Below are positions 1-7,541 of a stretch of DNA of 14,963 bases, piece after piece. Origin of the DNA: Wohlfahrtiimonas sp. (lineage in GTDB: Bacteria; Pseudomonadota; Gammaproteobacteria; Cardiobacteriales; Wohlfahrtiimonadaceae); the NCBI GenBank assembly GCA_030149965.1, contig JASLHB010000040.1:1-14963 (forward strand). Reading direction: 5' to 3'. The translations under genes and the position numbers were made by a program. Positions within the stretch are counted from its first letter, which is position 1; each line of letters opens with the position of its first letter. Below the pieces are notes generated by a model. The model did not search any database. It was not told where the DNA came from and saw only the letters and a program-made list of their open reading frames with translations.

Positions 1-1
1 G

Positions 2-778
2 GAAAAATTTGCAGCAATTGCTAAAGCCAATGATATTCCATTTGTGGTGGATGGTACATTTACACCGCCAGCGATTTTTAAAGCATTTCAGCATGGCGTA
101 GATATTTTAATCCATTCTGCAACGAAATATTTGGGCGGTCATGGTAATGCGTTGGGCGGTATTATTGTGGATGCAGGTACATTTAATTGGGCAAATGGCA
201 AATTCCCAAGCTTCACTCAGCCACAAGATGCTTATCATGGTTTAGTTTATACAGAAGCATTTGGTAACTTGGCATTCTTAGTTAAAGCACGTGCGCATGT
301 ATTGCGTGATATCGGTACAACATTGAGCCCATTCAATGCATTCTTGATTTTACAAGGTATTCAAACATTACACATTCGTTTGGACTATGTTTCTAAAAAT
401 GCATTGGCATTGGCTGAGTGGTTGGAAACTCATCCAGAAGTTGAATGGGTGAGCTATCCATTATTAAAAAGCAGCCCTGATTATGATCGTGCAACAAAAT
501 ACTTCCCGAAAGGTGCAGGCGGTGTTTTAGCATTTGGCATCAAAGGCGATAGAGAAAAAAGTAAAGCATTCATCAATGGCTTGGAGCTAGGTATTCATGC
601 GGTAAATGTGGGAGATGTGAGAACAATTGTCACGCATCCTGCAAGTACAACACATCGCCAAACGCCTGCAGAAGAGTTAAAAGCAATCGGTATTTCAGAA
701 GGTTTTATCCACATTTCTGTGGGTTTAGAAAACATTGAAGATATTAAGGCAGATTTAGACCAAGCATTAAGAAAATAA
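2..778 (+). CDS. metY: O-acetylhomoserine aminocarboxypropyltransferase (sulfhydrylase), 5'-truncated
   Basis: PLP enzyme of the Cys/Met-metabolism family that makes homocysteine from O-acetylhomoserine and sulfide; cytosolic. The reading frame is open from base 2, so the gene starts before the window: 258 residues are visible and roughly 170 N-terminal ones are missing, judging from the usual family length of about 425-430. Visible motifs are the aspartate that contacts the PLP ring nitrogen (VVDGTFTPP), the PLP-lysine motif HSATKYLGGHG (Lys codon 125-127), and the C-terminal VTHPASTTHRQ and ISVGLENIEDI blocks near the substrate site. The GTG at 44 is internal and not the start. The residue after the PLP aspartate is Gly, where Asn is common. 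Members of this family differ subtly in thiol substrate, so O-succinylhomoserine or cysteine-synthase activity cannot be excluded. A long hairpin terminator follows. Confidence 0.9.
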   Translation, partial: EKFAAIAKANDIPFVVDGTFTPPAIFKAFQHGVDILIHSATKYLGGHGNALGGIIVDAGTFNWANGKFPSFTQPQDAYHGLVYTEAFGNLAFLVKARAHVLRDIGTTLSPFNAFLILQGIQTLHIRLDYVSKNALALAEWLETHPEVEWVSYPLLKSSPDYDRATKYFPKGAGGVLAFGIKGDREKSKAFINGLELGIHAVNVGDVRTIVTHPASTTHRQTPAEELKAIGISEGFIHISVGLENIEDIKADLDQALRK

Positions 779-785
779 TTAATAA

Positions 786-829
786 AGGCTATTTAAAAGT
801 ATTGTATATATTTTTAGATAGCCTATTTT
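786..829 (+). terminator. Rho-independent terminator after metY
   Basis: The arms 786-801 and 809-824 form an almost continuous 16-bp stem (outer part AGGCTAT/ATAGCCT, inner part A/T-rich with two G-U pairs), followed by ATTTT. It lies 7 bases after the metY stop. Confidence 0.8.
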
Positions 830-874
830 CATATGAGAAGTAATTTGGCACTAGATACTATAAGGTTGAATGGC

Positions 875-880
875 TATAAT
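875..880 (+). promoter_or_regulatory. Possible -10 box for the PLD-like gene
   Basis: A perfect TATAAT lies 40 bases before the start codon. No convincing -35 hexamer sits 16-18 bases upstream; TTGGCA at 845-850 is 24 bases away. In this AT-rich background a lone TATAAT is weak evidence. Confidence 0.3.
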
Positions 881-919
881 CTTGGATTATTGTATAAAAT
901 ATTCAGATAGAGTGGTGAG

Positions 920-1642
920 ATGGCTAAGTTTTTAAATACTAGTGCAGTAAATTATTATTTAGAAGAATTAATTAAAAATGCCCAAGAACGTTTGGTATTA
1001 ATCAGCCCTTATTTGAAGGTGAATGATCGAATTAGAGAGCTGATAGAAGATAAGAATCGCTTAAAAATAGATATTCGTATTATCTATGGAAAAAGTGAAT
1101 TGCGACCAGATGAAGTGGCATGGTTGAAGTCTTTAGACTTTGTGCGCATTAGTTTTTGTCAAAATTTACATGCTAAATGTTATTTGAATGAGAAAGAAGT
1201 GATTATCACGAGTCTTAATTTGTATGACTTTTCTCAAGTCAATAATAATGAAATGGGTGTGTTTGTTTCTCGAGAAAGTGACAATGGTTTATATGATGAA
1301 ACCTATCAAGAAGTTAATAGACTCATTCGTATCAGTGATGAAGTTAGATTGACAGTTGAAAAAATAGATAAAGAAGAAAAAGAATCTCATGTAGAAGTCA
1401 AAGAAACGGAATCAAAAACAGCAGGCATAGACTATCAAAAGTTAACCAGCTCTAAGTTAGCACAAACCCTTGGTTTAAAAACAGCAGAATTATTAGAAAA
1501 ATTAATGTCAGATGGGTATTTAATTGAAGAAAATAGTATTCAAGTGTTGACAGATAAGGCTAAGGCAACAGGTGCTGAATCAAAAACCAGCCGTTATAAT
1601 GTTGACTATTTCTTGTGGCCAATTGATTTATATAAAAAATAA
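920..1642 (+). CDS. PLD-like domain protein with C-terminal winged-helix-like domain
   Basis: A 240-residue soluble protein. Residues about 8-120 resemble a single-HKD phospholipase D-like domain of the nuclease type. The signature is H84-x-K86, with Glu at 91 where classical HKD motifs have Asp, then the phosphate-contacting ITSLN (96-100) and NNNEMG (108-113). A charged, Glu/Lys-rich linker (about 140-165) leads to a C-terminal module (170-240) with LAQTLGL, LLEKLMSDGYL, LTDKAK and a closing FLWP. That pattern is common in small winged-helix domains attached to nucleases and helicases. The start ATG has only a weak purine-rich GGTGAG before it. It is a monocistronic unit between two sulfur/redox genes, with no obvious partner. 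Dimeric DNA or RNA cleavage is likely from the family; the actual substrate is unknown, and a role in defence or repair is speculative. Confidence 0.75.
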   Translation: MAKFLNTSAVNYYLEELIKNAQERLVLISPYLKVNDRIRELIEDKNRLKIDIRIIYGKSELRPDEVAWLKSLDFVRISFCQNLHAKCYLNEKEVIITSLNLYDFSQVNNNEMGVFVSRESDNGLYDETYQEVNRLIRISDEVRLTVEKIDKEEKESHVEVKETESKTAGIDYQKLTSSKLAQTLGLKTAELLEKLMSDGYLIEENSIQVLTDKAKATGAESKTSRYNVDYFLWPIDLYKK

Positions 1643-1696
1643 CTCATGAATATTAATGAGCGGATGTTCTCATTCAGATCAAAGATAGAAAAATAT

Positions 1697-1725
1697 TATC
1701 CATGATTATGTCTGTGATCTATAAT
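1697..1725 (+). promoter_or_regulatory. Candidate sigma-70 promoter of the FMN reductase gene
   Basis: A perfect TATAAT at 1720-1725 has a poor -35 (TATCCA, 1697-1702) at 17-bp spacing. Transcription would start near 1732, giving a leader of about 28 bases with AAGGAG. The -10 overlaps one arm of an inverted repeat (1703-1727). Confidence 0.45.
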
Positions 1726-1727
1726 CA
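1703..1727. promoter_or_regulatory. Candidate operator: TGATTAT-N11-ATAATCA
   Basis: A perfect 7-bp inverted repeat with an 11-base spacer overlaps the putative -10 of the reductase gene. The T-N11-A dyad is the classical LysR-type regulator box geometry. No lysR gene is adjacent. A protein bound here would probably block RNA polymerase. Confidence 0.35.
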
Positions 1728-1759
1728 ACCAGTACTTATATAAATAAAGGAGTCACAAC

Positions 1760-2305
1760 GTGAAAACAATTGCATTTGTCGTTGGGAGTTTGCGTCAAGG
1801 TTCGTATAATCAGCAATTAGCTAAGGCAATCAGTAAGTTATTGCCCGCAGATTATATCGCAACCTTCGCTGATATCAGCAAACTTCCTTTATATAATCAA
1901 GATGATGATGCTAATACACCGAAAGAAGTCTTAGATTTTAAACAAGTGATAGCATCAGCAGATGCAGTCATTTTTGTGACACCAGAATATAATCGATCAT
2001 TTACAGGTGTTTTGAAAAATGCGATCGATCAAGGTTCACGTCCATATGGCAATAATGTATGGCAAGGGAAGCCTGCTGGTGTTTTAGGCACAAGTCCAGG
2101 TGCATTGGGCACAGCATTAGCACAACAGCATTTACGTAATGTTTTAACATTTTTAGACATGTCAGTATTAAGTCAGCCAGATGTATATTTACAGTTCAAT
2201 GAAAGCTCATTTGATGCTGAAGGTAATATTATTAATGACAGTACTAAAATGTATTTACAAGGTTGGGTTAACCACTATATCGAGTGGATTAAGAAAACAG
2301 CTTAA
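1760..2305 (+). CDS. NADPH-dependent FMN reductase / quinone reductase (ChrR-like)
   Basis: A 181-residue flavodoxin-fold reductase that transfers electrons from NAD(P)H through FMN to quinones, chromate or azo compounds; cytosolic, thought to limit one-electron redox cycling. Visible motifs are the FMN-phosphate loop GSLRQGSYN (9-17), TPEYNRSFTGVLKNAID (74-90), GTSPGALGTA (110-119) and QHLRNVLTFLD (123-133), all in the order and spacing of the ChrR/YieF family. The start is GTG, supported by AAGGAG (1747-1752) seven bases upstream; no ATG fits as well. It is a single-gene unit with its own promoter and a shared terminator. Physiological substrate is not readable from sequence; chromate reduction is a side activity in known members. 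Assignment to the family is secure. Confidence 0.9.
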   Translation: MKTIAFVVGSLRQGSYNQQLAKAISKLLPADYIATFADISKLPLYNQDDDANTPKEVLDFKQVIASADAVIFVTPEYNRSFTGVLKNAIDQGSRPYGNNVWQGKPAGVLGTSPGALGTALAQQHLRNVLTFLDMSVLSQPDVYLQFNESSFDAEGNIINDSTKMYLQGWVNHYIEWIKKTA

Positions 2306-2328
2306 TCAAAACTTATTGAGATGAATAT

Positions 2329-2357
2329 AAAAGCCCTTAAAATTTTTAGGGGCTTTT
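2329..2357. terminator. Bidirectional terminator between convergent genes
   Basis: The arms 2329-2339 (AAAAGCCCTTA) and 2347-2357 (TAGGGGCTTTT) make an 11-bp stem with one G-U pair. T-rich tails on both strands let it serve the reductase gene from the left and the thioesterase operon from the right. Confidence 0.85.
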
Positions 2358-2382
2358 GCAATTTTTCAAGGATAACAGTGAA

Positions 2383-2874
2383 TTATATTTCGTTGTTATC
2401 TAACATCTCTTGTGCAATTTTACGTGCTTTACGTCTCATCAATGCTTTATTCCAACGTTCTTTTTGCTCTTCATTTTCGATACAAAGTGGTGGAACCTTT
2501 GTTGATTTGCCATCTTTAACTGCAACCATTGTGATATAGCAACTGTTAGTGTGGCGTTTTTTACGAGTTGTGATATTTTCAGCTTCAACACGAATACCAA
2601 CTTCCATAGAAGAATTACCAACGTAGTTGATGGATGCTTTACATGTCAATAATTCTTGTACATGAATTGGCTCTTTAAATAGAACATAGTCCACAGATAA
2701 AGTTACGACATATTGGCCTGCATAACGGCTTGCACAGCTGTATGCTACTTGGTCAAGTAGTTTTAATAGATCGCCACCATGGACATTGCCTGAGAAGTTT
2801 GCCATGTCAGGTGTCATTAAAACTGTCATCTCTAATTCGCGTTCAGGTGCGAGTGTGCTTTCTACATTACTCAT
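2383..2874 (-). CDS. Acyl-CoA thioesterase (hotdog fold, YciA-like)
   Basis: A 163-residue single-hotdog thioesterase hydrolysing acyl-CoA to free acid and CoA in the cytosol. The active-site segment is clear: MTPDMANFSGNVHGG with Asn26 and His32-Gly-Gly, then LLKLLDQVAY with Asp41. The second conserved block, VDYVLFKEPIHVQELL and NYVGNSSMEVGI, follows, and the tail is a basic/acidic helix. An in-frame TTG at 2904 would add ten residues, but it overlaps the upstream gene by 20 bases. The ATG at 2874 is preceded by AAGAGA at a good distance and lies 10 bases after the upstream stop, so it was chosen. It is last of six co-directional genes and is closed by a strong terminator. Chain-length preference is unknown. 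Confidence 0.88.
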   Translation of the reverse strand: MSNVESTLAPERELEMTVLMTPDMANFSGNVHGGDLLKLLDQVAYSCASRYAGQYVVTLSVDYVLFKEPIHVQELLTCKASINYVGNSSMEVGIRVEAENITTRKKRHTNSCYITMVAVKDGKSTKVPPLCIENEEQKERWNKALMRRKARKIAQEMLDNNEI

Positions 2875-2884
2875 TTTGGTCTCT

Positions 2885-3658
2885 TTAGTTTGTGAAATAC
2901 TCAATATATGTTAAACGCCCTGCAATAATAAATACAAGGGTAATAAAAATTGGCTTGATGAATTTTTCGCCATATTTGATGGCACTACGTGCACCAACAT
3001 AACTGCCCAGCGTAAATCCAACCACCATAAATGCGCCCATGAACCATGCAACTTTACCTGCAACAGCAAAAATCACAAGCGCTGCGATGTTGCTCATACT
3101 ATTCATTAAGCGAGCAACACCTGAAGAAATCATAAAATCTTGGTTAAAAATTCGATTGTACAATACTGTCCAGAATGATCCCGTGCCTGGACCAATAAAG
3201 CCATCATAAAAACCTAAGCCTAAACCTGATGCTATTTGTTTTGGCTTAGATACTACGCCATCTTCCATTGCAGTTTGGTTTTTAGATTTTGGAATCAACA
3301 TGTAAATACCAATGGCAATCAATAAAGGTGGGATCATTTTTTTGATAAAACTTGGATCTAAGCTCAATAAAAATAGTGCACCAATAAAACTGCCAGTTAA
3401 AGTCATCACTGCGCACCAAATCCAATCTTTAGGATTAATCACTTTGCGCTTAATGTAAGCCCATGCTGCAATTGAAGTGCCAAAAACGCCCATATATTTC
3501 CCCATTGAAAGGGCAATATGAGGTGGAGCGCCGATGCTTAGCATTAATGGTGCTGTGATTAATCCACCGCCGCCAGCGATGGAATCCACAAATCCTGCCA
3601 AAATAGCAGCTAGAAATAGAACAATAAAGAGCAGAACGGTTGGATCTGAATAGCTCAT
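2885..3658 (-). CDS. TauE/SafE family membrane permease (DUF81, YfcA-like)
   Basis: A 257-residue inner-membrane protein with about seven to eight hydrophobic segments. It carries the two related half-motifs of the TauE/SafE family: GFVDSIAGGGGLITAP (22-37) in the first half and GFYDGFIGPGTGSF (149-162) in the second, each opening a repeat of about four helices. Family members export or import sulfite, sulfoacetate and other small organosulfur anions; the substrate here is unknown. The ATG is two bases past the stop of the nitroreductase gene, and its ribosome-binding site (GGAG) lies inside that gene's last codons, so translation is probably coupled. Length and motif order match YfcA-type proteins. 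Confidence 0.88.
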   Translation of the reverse strand: MSYSDPTVLLFIVLFLAAILAGFVDSIAGGGGLITAPLMLSIGAPPHIALSMGKYMGVFGTSIAAWAYIKRKVINPKDWIWCAVMTLTGSFIGALFLLSLDPSFIKKMIPPLLIAIGIYMLIPKSKNQTAMEDGVVSKPKQIASGLGLGFYDGFIGPGTGSFWTVLYNRIFNQDFMISSGVARLMNSMSNIAALVIFAVAGKVAWFMGAFMVVGFTLGSYVGARSAIKYGEKFIKPIFITLVFIIAGRLTYIEYFTN

Positions 3659-3660
3659 AT

Positions 3661-4206
3661 CTACTCCAAGATAGAAGAATATTGATCAATGCTTGGACGA
3701 GCAAAAGCTTTTGGCTCTTTATCTGCATAACCGTACCAAAGCATTCCAATGATTTCTTCTTGCTCAGCATTAACATGACAGATTCGATACCATTCTTCTG
3801 ATTCGAATAGCGAAGCAGTTGACCATTTTGCACCAATGTTTTTTTCATCGAGTGCAAGCATTAAGATATACATCGCAATACTGATGGTTGCATAATCTTC
3901 TTTAGCAACTTTATCCACTTCAGAACGCTTTTGTGTCACCAATAACCAGCCAGGAATGGATGACCATTTCTTTAACTTTTGTTCAGCAGTTTCTTGTGAT
4001 TTCTGTGCAAATGAATCATAAGCATAAGCGAGCAATTGATCGCGCACATTGCCTTTTACTTTATAAAAGTGATAAGGAAATGTTAAATGATGATTGGGCG
4101 CATGTGCAACTAGAGCCAAAGCTTCATCGATTATTGCATCATCAATTGGTTCAGATTTGTAATGATGTGTTGTGCGGCGATTGATGACGATATCTTTAAT
4201 ACTCAT
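3661..4206 (-). CDS. Nitroreductase family protein (YdjA-like)
   Basis: A 181-residue FMN-dependent oxidoreductase of the small nitroreductase type. Arg10-Arg11 in the N-terminal INRRTTHHY would hold the FMN phosphate; APNHHLTFPYHF (36-47) is the variant of the usual aPs-n-qPw block seen in this subfamily. GAKWST (125-130) and IIGMLWYGY (152-160) complete the fold signature. The start ATG overlaps the pepN stop as ATGA, the hallmark of translational coupling. In vivo substrate is unknown for most members; reduction of quinones or nitro groups is inferred from the family. It links a peptidase gene to a permease gene with no pathway connection apparent from sequence. Confidence 0.87.
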   Translation of the reverse strand: MSIKDIVINRRTTHHYKSEPIDDAIIDEALALVAHAPNHHLTFPYHFYKVKGNVRDQLLAYAYDSFAQKSQETAEQKLKKWSSIPGWLLVTQKRSEVDKVAKEDYATISIAMYILMLALDEKNIGAKWSTASLFESEEWYRICHVNAEQEEIIGMLWYGYADKEPKAFARPSIDQYSSILE

Positions 4207-6734
4207 AATGACTTACTCAACTGTTCTGCAAGGTTAGTGGATAACTGATTAGCAAGTTGTGCTTTGACCAAATTGCGAATGGCATCTTGATCAGATTGTT
4301 TTAAGAAATCTAATTGTGAAAATGGCGTTGCCAATCTTGCTGCAACTTGAGGATTGATCTTGTCGATCATCATAATGTTTTCCAATAACCAAGGATAAAA
4401 CTGTTGTGGCTGTTGATATAAAGCCACTTTATTTTGCCCCAAAGCGCCAAATAATGAACGAACACGATTAGGATTATGGCTATTGAATTCACTATGATGA
4501 CGTAAATTATTCAATACTTCTAAAGTAATATATGGACTAGATACTTGTAATGCAAACCATTTGTCCACAACAGAAGGATACGATTGATATTTTTCTAAGA
4601 AATTTGTGAGTAATGTTTTAGCTGTGCTGTGATTACTTAATACAGAAGCACGCAATGCAGCCATTTTATCCGTCATGTTCGTTGCTGCTTCATATTGTTT
4701 AACAACAGTCACTTCATGATTCGGCAATGTTGCTAAATAATTTAATACGCTATTTTTGAGATCGCGGGCTGAAGCATTACCAACTAATTGTGATTGATAA
4801 ATCTCTAACCATTGTGTTTCATATATTTTTGCCGCGTATTGAATTAATCCTGCACGCTGTTCCCAAATTTTTGCCAAATCTTTTTCAGATGTTGTACTTT
4901 GAATGGAAATTGGATCAGGTAATGTAAAGAATAAAGCATAAAAACTTGGTTCTGCGCGACACGCTTTAAAGAAATCTTCTAAAGGCGCAATGAATTTAGC
5001 CTGTTTTTCTTCAATAGATTGCGGTGCTGCAATTAATTCAGAAATATAACGTTGAGCAGCTTCCCAACGTGCAAAGTAATCTGTTTCAAAGAAAGCAATT
5101 TTCATCAGTTCTTCTTCTGTGTATGGATAATCCACAATCACAGGCGCTGAGAAATCTCTAAAGAGCGATAGTGCAACATTAGATTCTTTGCAAGGCAATG
5201 TAATGCTTTCTTCCCACGTTTTGAGAATGAATGTATCTTCATAAATGATTTTGTCTTCATTGCCAATTAAAGAAAAACGAATGGGAATCCATTGTGGTTG
5301 AAGGTTAGAGCCTTCTGCGCATAATAATTGTTTAAATGTTAGTTTTACGCCATTATCTGTCATTTCTTTCGCAACTTGTACGCGCGGTGTACCAGCTTGG
5401 CTGTACCAATGTTCAAAGCCTGATAAATCAGCATTATTAGCTTCTGCCATTGCCGTTAAGAAATCATCACAAGTTGCGGCTGTGCCATCAAATTTCTCTA
5501 AATAATGAGTTAAGCCTTTTTTGAAGCCTTCTTCTCCCAATAATGTTTGATATAAGCGAACAACTTCTGCGCCTTTTTCATAAACAGTTGTTGTGTAGAA
5601 GTTGCGCATTTCTACATAGCTTTCTGGGCGAATAGGATGTTTTAATCTGCCCGCATCTTCAGGAAATTGGTAATTACGTAGCATTTTGACATCATCGATG
5701 CGTTTTAAGCCATGATGACGCAAATCACCTGTAAATTCTTGATCACGGAAAACAGTTAAACCTTCTTTCAATGATAATTGGAACCAATCACGGCAAGTGA
5801 CGCGGTTGCCTGTCCAGTTATGGAAATATTCATGACCAATGATGGATTCGATGGTTTCAAAATCTGCATCTGTTGCGATTTCTGAATTAGCGAGCACATA
5901 TTTGGCATTGAAGATATTCAAGCCTTTATTTTCCATTGCGCCGCCATTGAAATCATGGATGGCAACAATGTTGTATTGATCCACATCGCAAACGAGATCA
6001 AAACGCTTTTCATCCCATTCCATTGCGCGTTTCAATGCACCTAAAGCATAATGACATTGTTCCACTTCATTGTGCGCTGCATAAATGCGTAATTGTACAG
6101 GCGATTCATCTGGGCGAATGTGTTGATCTTCGATGAATCCTAAATCACCTGCAACCAATGCAAATAGATAACTTGGTTTAGGGAATGGATCGTGCCAAAT
6201 AGTTTGATGTAAACCATTGTCTAAATCTTTTGCTTCTACCAAATTACCGTTGGATAAGAGAACAGGGCAAGTTGCTTTATCTGCAATGATTGTCACTGTA
6301 TATTTCGCCATGATATCTGGGCGATCAGGGAAATAAGTGATATTTCTAAAGCCTTCAGGCTCGCAATCACTACAGAAAATATTGTTAGATAAATACAAAC
6401 CTTCAAGCGCGCTATTATTAGCAGGATCTAATTGATTGCTCAATGTGATCGTAATTTCATCTGAGTTTAAGTTTTCAAGATGAATATTGTGATCAACCAT
6501 TTTAATATCATTGATATTGTAATCTTCACCATTTACATTGAAGCTTAATAGCTGAGAAGCAGGCGCACCGTTTAATACAAAATTACGCGATGGCGTTAAA
6601 TTGTTTTTAACCAATGTTAATTGAGTAGAAACGATTGTGTTGTTTGGCTGTAATTCAAATGTCAGATGGACATCAGTAACCCAAAAATCAGGCGCTTGGT
6701 AATCTTTACGGAAAATTTCTTTCAATGCTGGCAT
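4203..6734 (-). CDS. pepN: Aminopeptidase N (M1 family zinc metallopeptidase)
   Basis: An 843-residue cytosolic M1 aminopeptidase, close to the usual 870 of the E. coli enzyme, that removes N-terminal residues in general peptide turnover. The substrate-anchoring GGAMEN motif is at 264-269, and the zinc site HEYFH (301-305) is followed by the third ligand Glu324 in LSLKEGLTVFRDQEF. MRNFYTTTVYEKGAEVVR provides the catalytic-site tyrosine region. The large alpha-helical C-terminal domain is intact. A TTG at 6752 would add six residues, but the ATG at 6734 has AAAGGA six bases upstream and gives the normal N-terminus, so it is preferred. It follows murI by 18 bases and overlaps the next gene by four. 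Confidence 0.96.
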   Translation of the reverse strand: MPALKEIFRKDYQAPDFWVTDVHLTFELQPNNTIVSTQLTLVKNNLTPSRNFVLNGAPASQLLSFNVNGEDYNINDIKMVDHNIHLENLNSDEITITLSNQLDPANNSALEGLYLSNNIFCSDCEPEGFRNITYFPDRPDIMAKYTVTIIADKATCPVLLSNGNLVEAKDLDNGLHQTIWHDPFPKPSYLFALVAGDLGFIEDQHIRPDESPVQLRIYAAHNEVEQCHYALGALKRAMEWDEKRFDLVCDVDQYNIVAIHDFNGGAMENKGLNIFNAKYVLANSEIATDADFETIESIIGHEYFHNWTGNRVTCRDWFQLSLKEGLTVFRDQEFTGDLRHHGLKRIDDVKMLRNYQFPEDAGRLKHPIRPESYVEMRNFYTTTVYEKGAEVVRLYQTLLGEEGFKKGLTHYLEKFDGTAATCDDFLTAMAEANNADLSGFEHWYSQAGTPRVQVAKEMTDNGVKLTFKQLLCAEGSNLQPQWIPIRFSLIGNEDKIIYEDTFILKTWEESITLPCKESNVALSLFRDFSAPVIVDYPYTEEELMKIAFFETDYFARWEAAQRYISELIAAPQSIEEKQAKFIAPLEDFFKACRAEPSFYALFFTLPDPISIQSTTSEKDLAKIWEQRAGLIQYAAKIYETQWLEIYQSQLVGNASARDLKNSVLNYLATLPNHEVTVVKQYEAATNMTDKMAALRASVLSNHSTAKTLLTNFLEKYQSYPSVVDKWFALQVSSPYITLEVLNNLRHHSEFNSHNPNRVRSLFGALGQNKVALYQQPQQFYPWLLENIMMIDKINPQVAARLATPFSQLDFLKQSDQDAIRNLVKAQLANQLSTNLAEQLSKSL

Positions 6735-6752
6735 GTAGATTCCTTTAGTCAA

Positions 6753-7535
6753 CTAAATGGCTAGTGTACATACAGCGCCTTCTGGCATCTGTAATGGGCT
6801 GATTTGATTTTGAAAATGCTTCAAATCCCCTGTTGTGAAATAATGATAACTGGATGATGTATTGCCTTCAATATGATGCTGATCCAAGCAGCGCAATGTG
6901 TGTTTAGCAACCGCGGCAGCAGGATTCACCAATACGATGTCTGAATTGAGTATAGAACGTAATTTTGGTTCTAAGAATGGAAAATGTGTGCAACCTAAAA
7001 TTAATTGATCAATTTTATGGTTTTTTAGCGGTTGTAATGTTTCTTGAATGGCTGTATTTGTTGCTGAACCATCGAAAATACCTTGCTCAACTAAAGTAAC
7101 CCAACTGTCCGCGGGAATTTTTATGACAGAAACATCGGTCGCAAATTCATGGATTAAATGTGATAAGCGAAGATTATTGATCATGGAGGTTGTAGCTAAT
7201 ATGGCAATTTCTTTGGTTTTAGAAGCCATTGCAGCGGGTTTTATTGCGGGTTCAATGCCAATGATAGGAAAATTAGGCATTTGTTTTCTGAGCTTTTCTG
7301 CACTGATGGCGGTTGCAGTATTACAAGCAATCACAAGGCAGTCAATGTGATGAATATCGATGAGATGTTGCATTAATTTTTCTACTCTATCATGAATGTA
7401 ATCATGAGTTTTTAGCCCATAAGGCAAGTGAGCAGTATCTGCAATATAAAAATAATCCGCTTGAATGGGATAAGAAATAAAGGCTTTCATTACTGAAAGC
7501 CCACCGATACCTGAATCTATGAAGCCTATTTTCAT
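6753..7535 (-). CDS. murI: Glutamate racemase
   Basis: A 260-residue cytosolic enzyme converting L- to D-glutamate for peptidoglycan stem peptides. Both catalytic halves are present: IDSGIGGLS (6-14, Asp7/Ser8), ADTAHLPYG (32-40), the first acid/base cysteine in ACNTAT (Cys71) and the second in GCTHFP (Cys182, with His184). Length is normal for the family, and no inactivating substitution is visible. The start ATG is six bases after the mraZ stop and lacks a recognisable ribosome-binding site (TAATCTAAA), so it may rely on ribosomes finishing mraZ. The murI-after-mraZ order joins a cell-wall precursor gene to a cell-wall cluster regulator in one transcript. Confidence 0.96.
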   Translation of the reverse strand: MKIGFIDSGIGGLSVMKAFISYPIQADYFYIADTAHLPYGLKTHDYIHDRVEKLMQHLIDIHHIDCLVIACNTATAISAEKLRKQMPNFPIIGIEPAIKPAAMASKTKEIAILATTSMINNLRLSHLIHEFATDVSVIKIPADSWVTLVEQGIFDGSATNTAIQETLQPLKNHKIDQLILGCTHFPFLEPKLRSILNSDIVLVNPAAAVAKHTLRCLDQHHIEGNTSSSYHYFTTGDLKHFQNQISPLQMPEGAVCTLAI

Positions 7536-7541
7536 TTTAGA

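Noticed and set aside
870..935. A 21-codon frame with AAGG upstream, overlapping the PLD-like gene start
   Set aside because: The candidate -10 box TATAAT lies inside it, the peptide has no notable composition, and it runs out of frame into the real gene.
1643..1674. Two mutually exclusive hairpins (CTCAT/ATGAG and AATGAG/CTCATT) after the PLD-like gene
   Set aside because: Stems of 5-6 bp with 8-base loops and no T-run do not make a terminator; too short to claim as a switch.
2439..2621. Minus-strand 60-codon frame inside the thioesterase gene
   Set aside because: Out-of-frame shadow of the thioesterase reading frame.
7048..7350. Plus-strand 100-codon frame inside murI
   Set aside because: Antisense shadow of a well-conserved gene, with no ribosome-binding site or motif.
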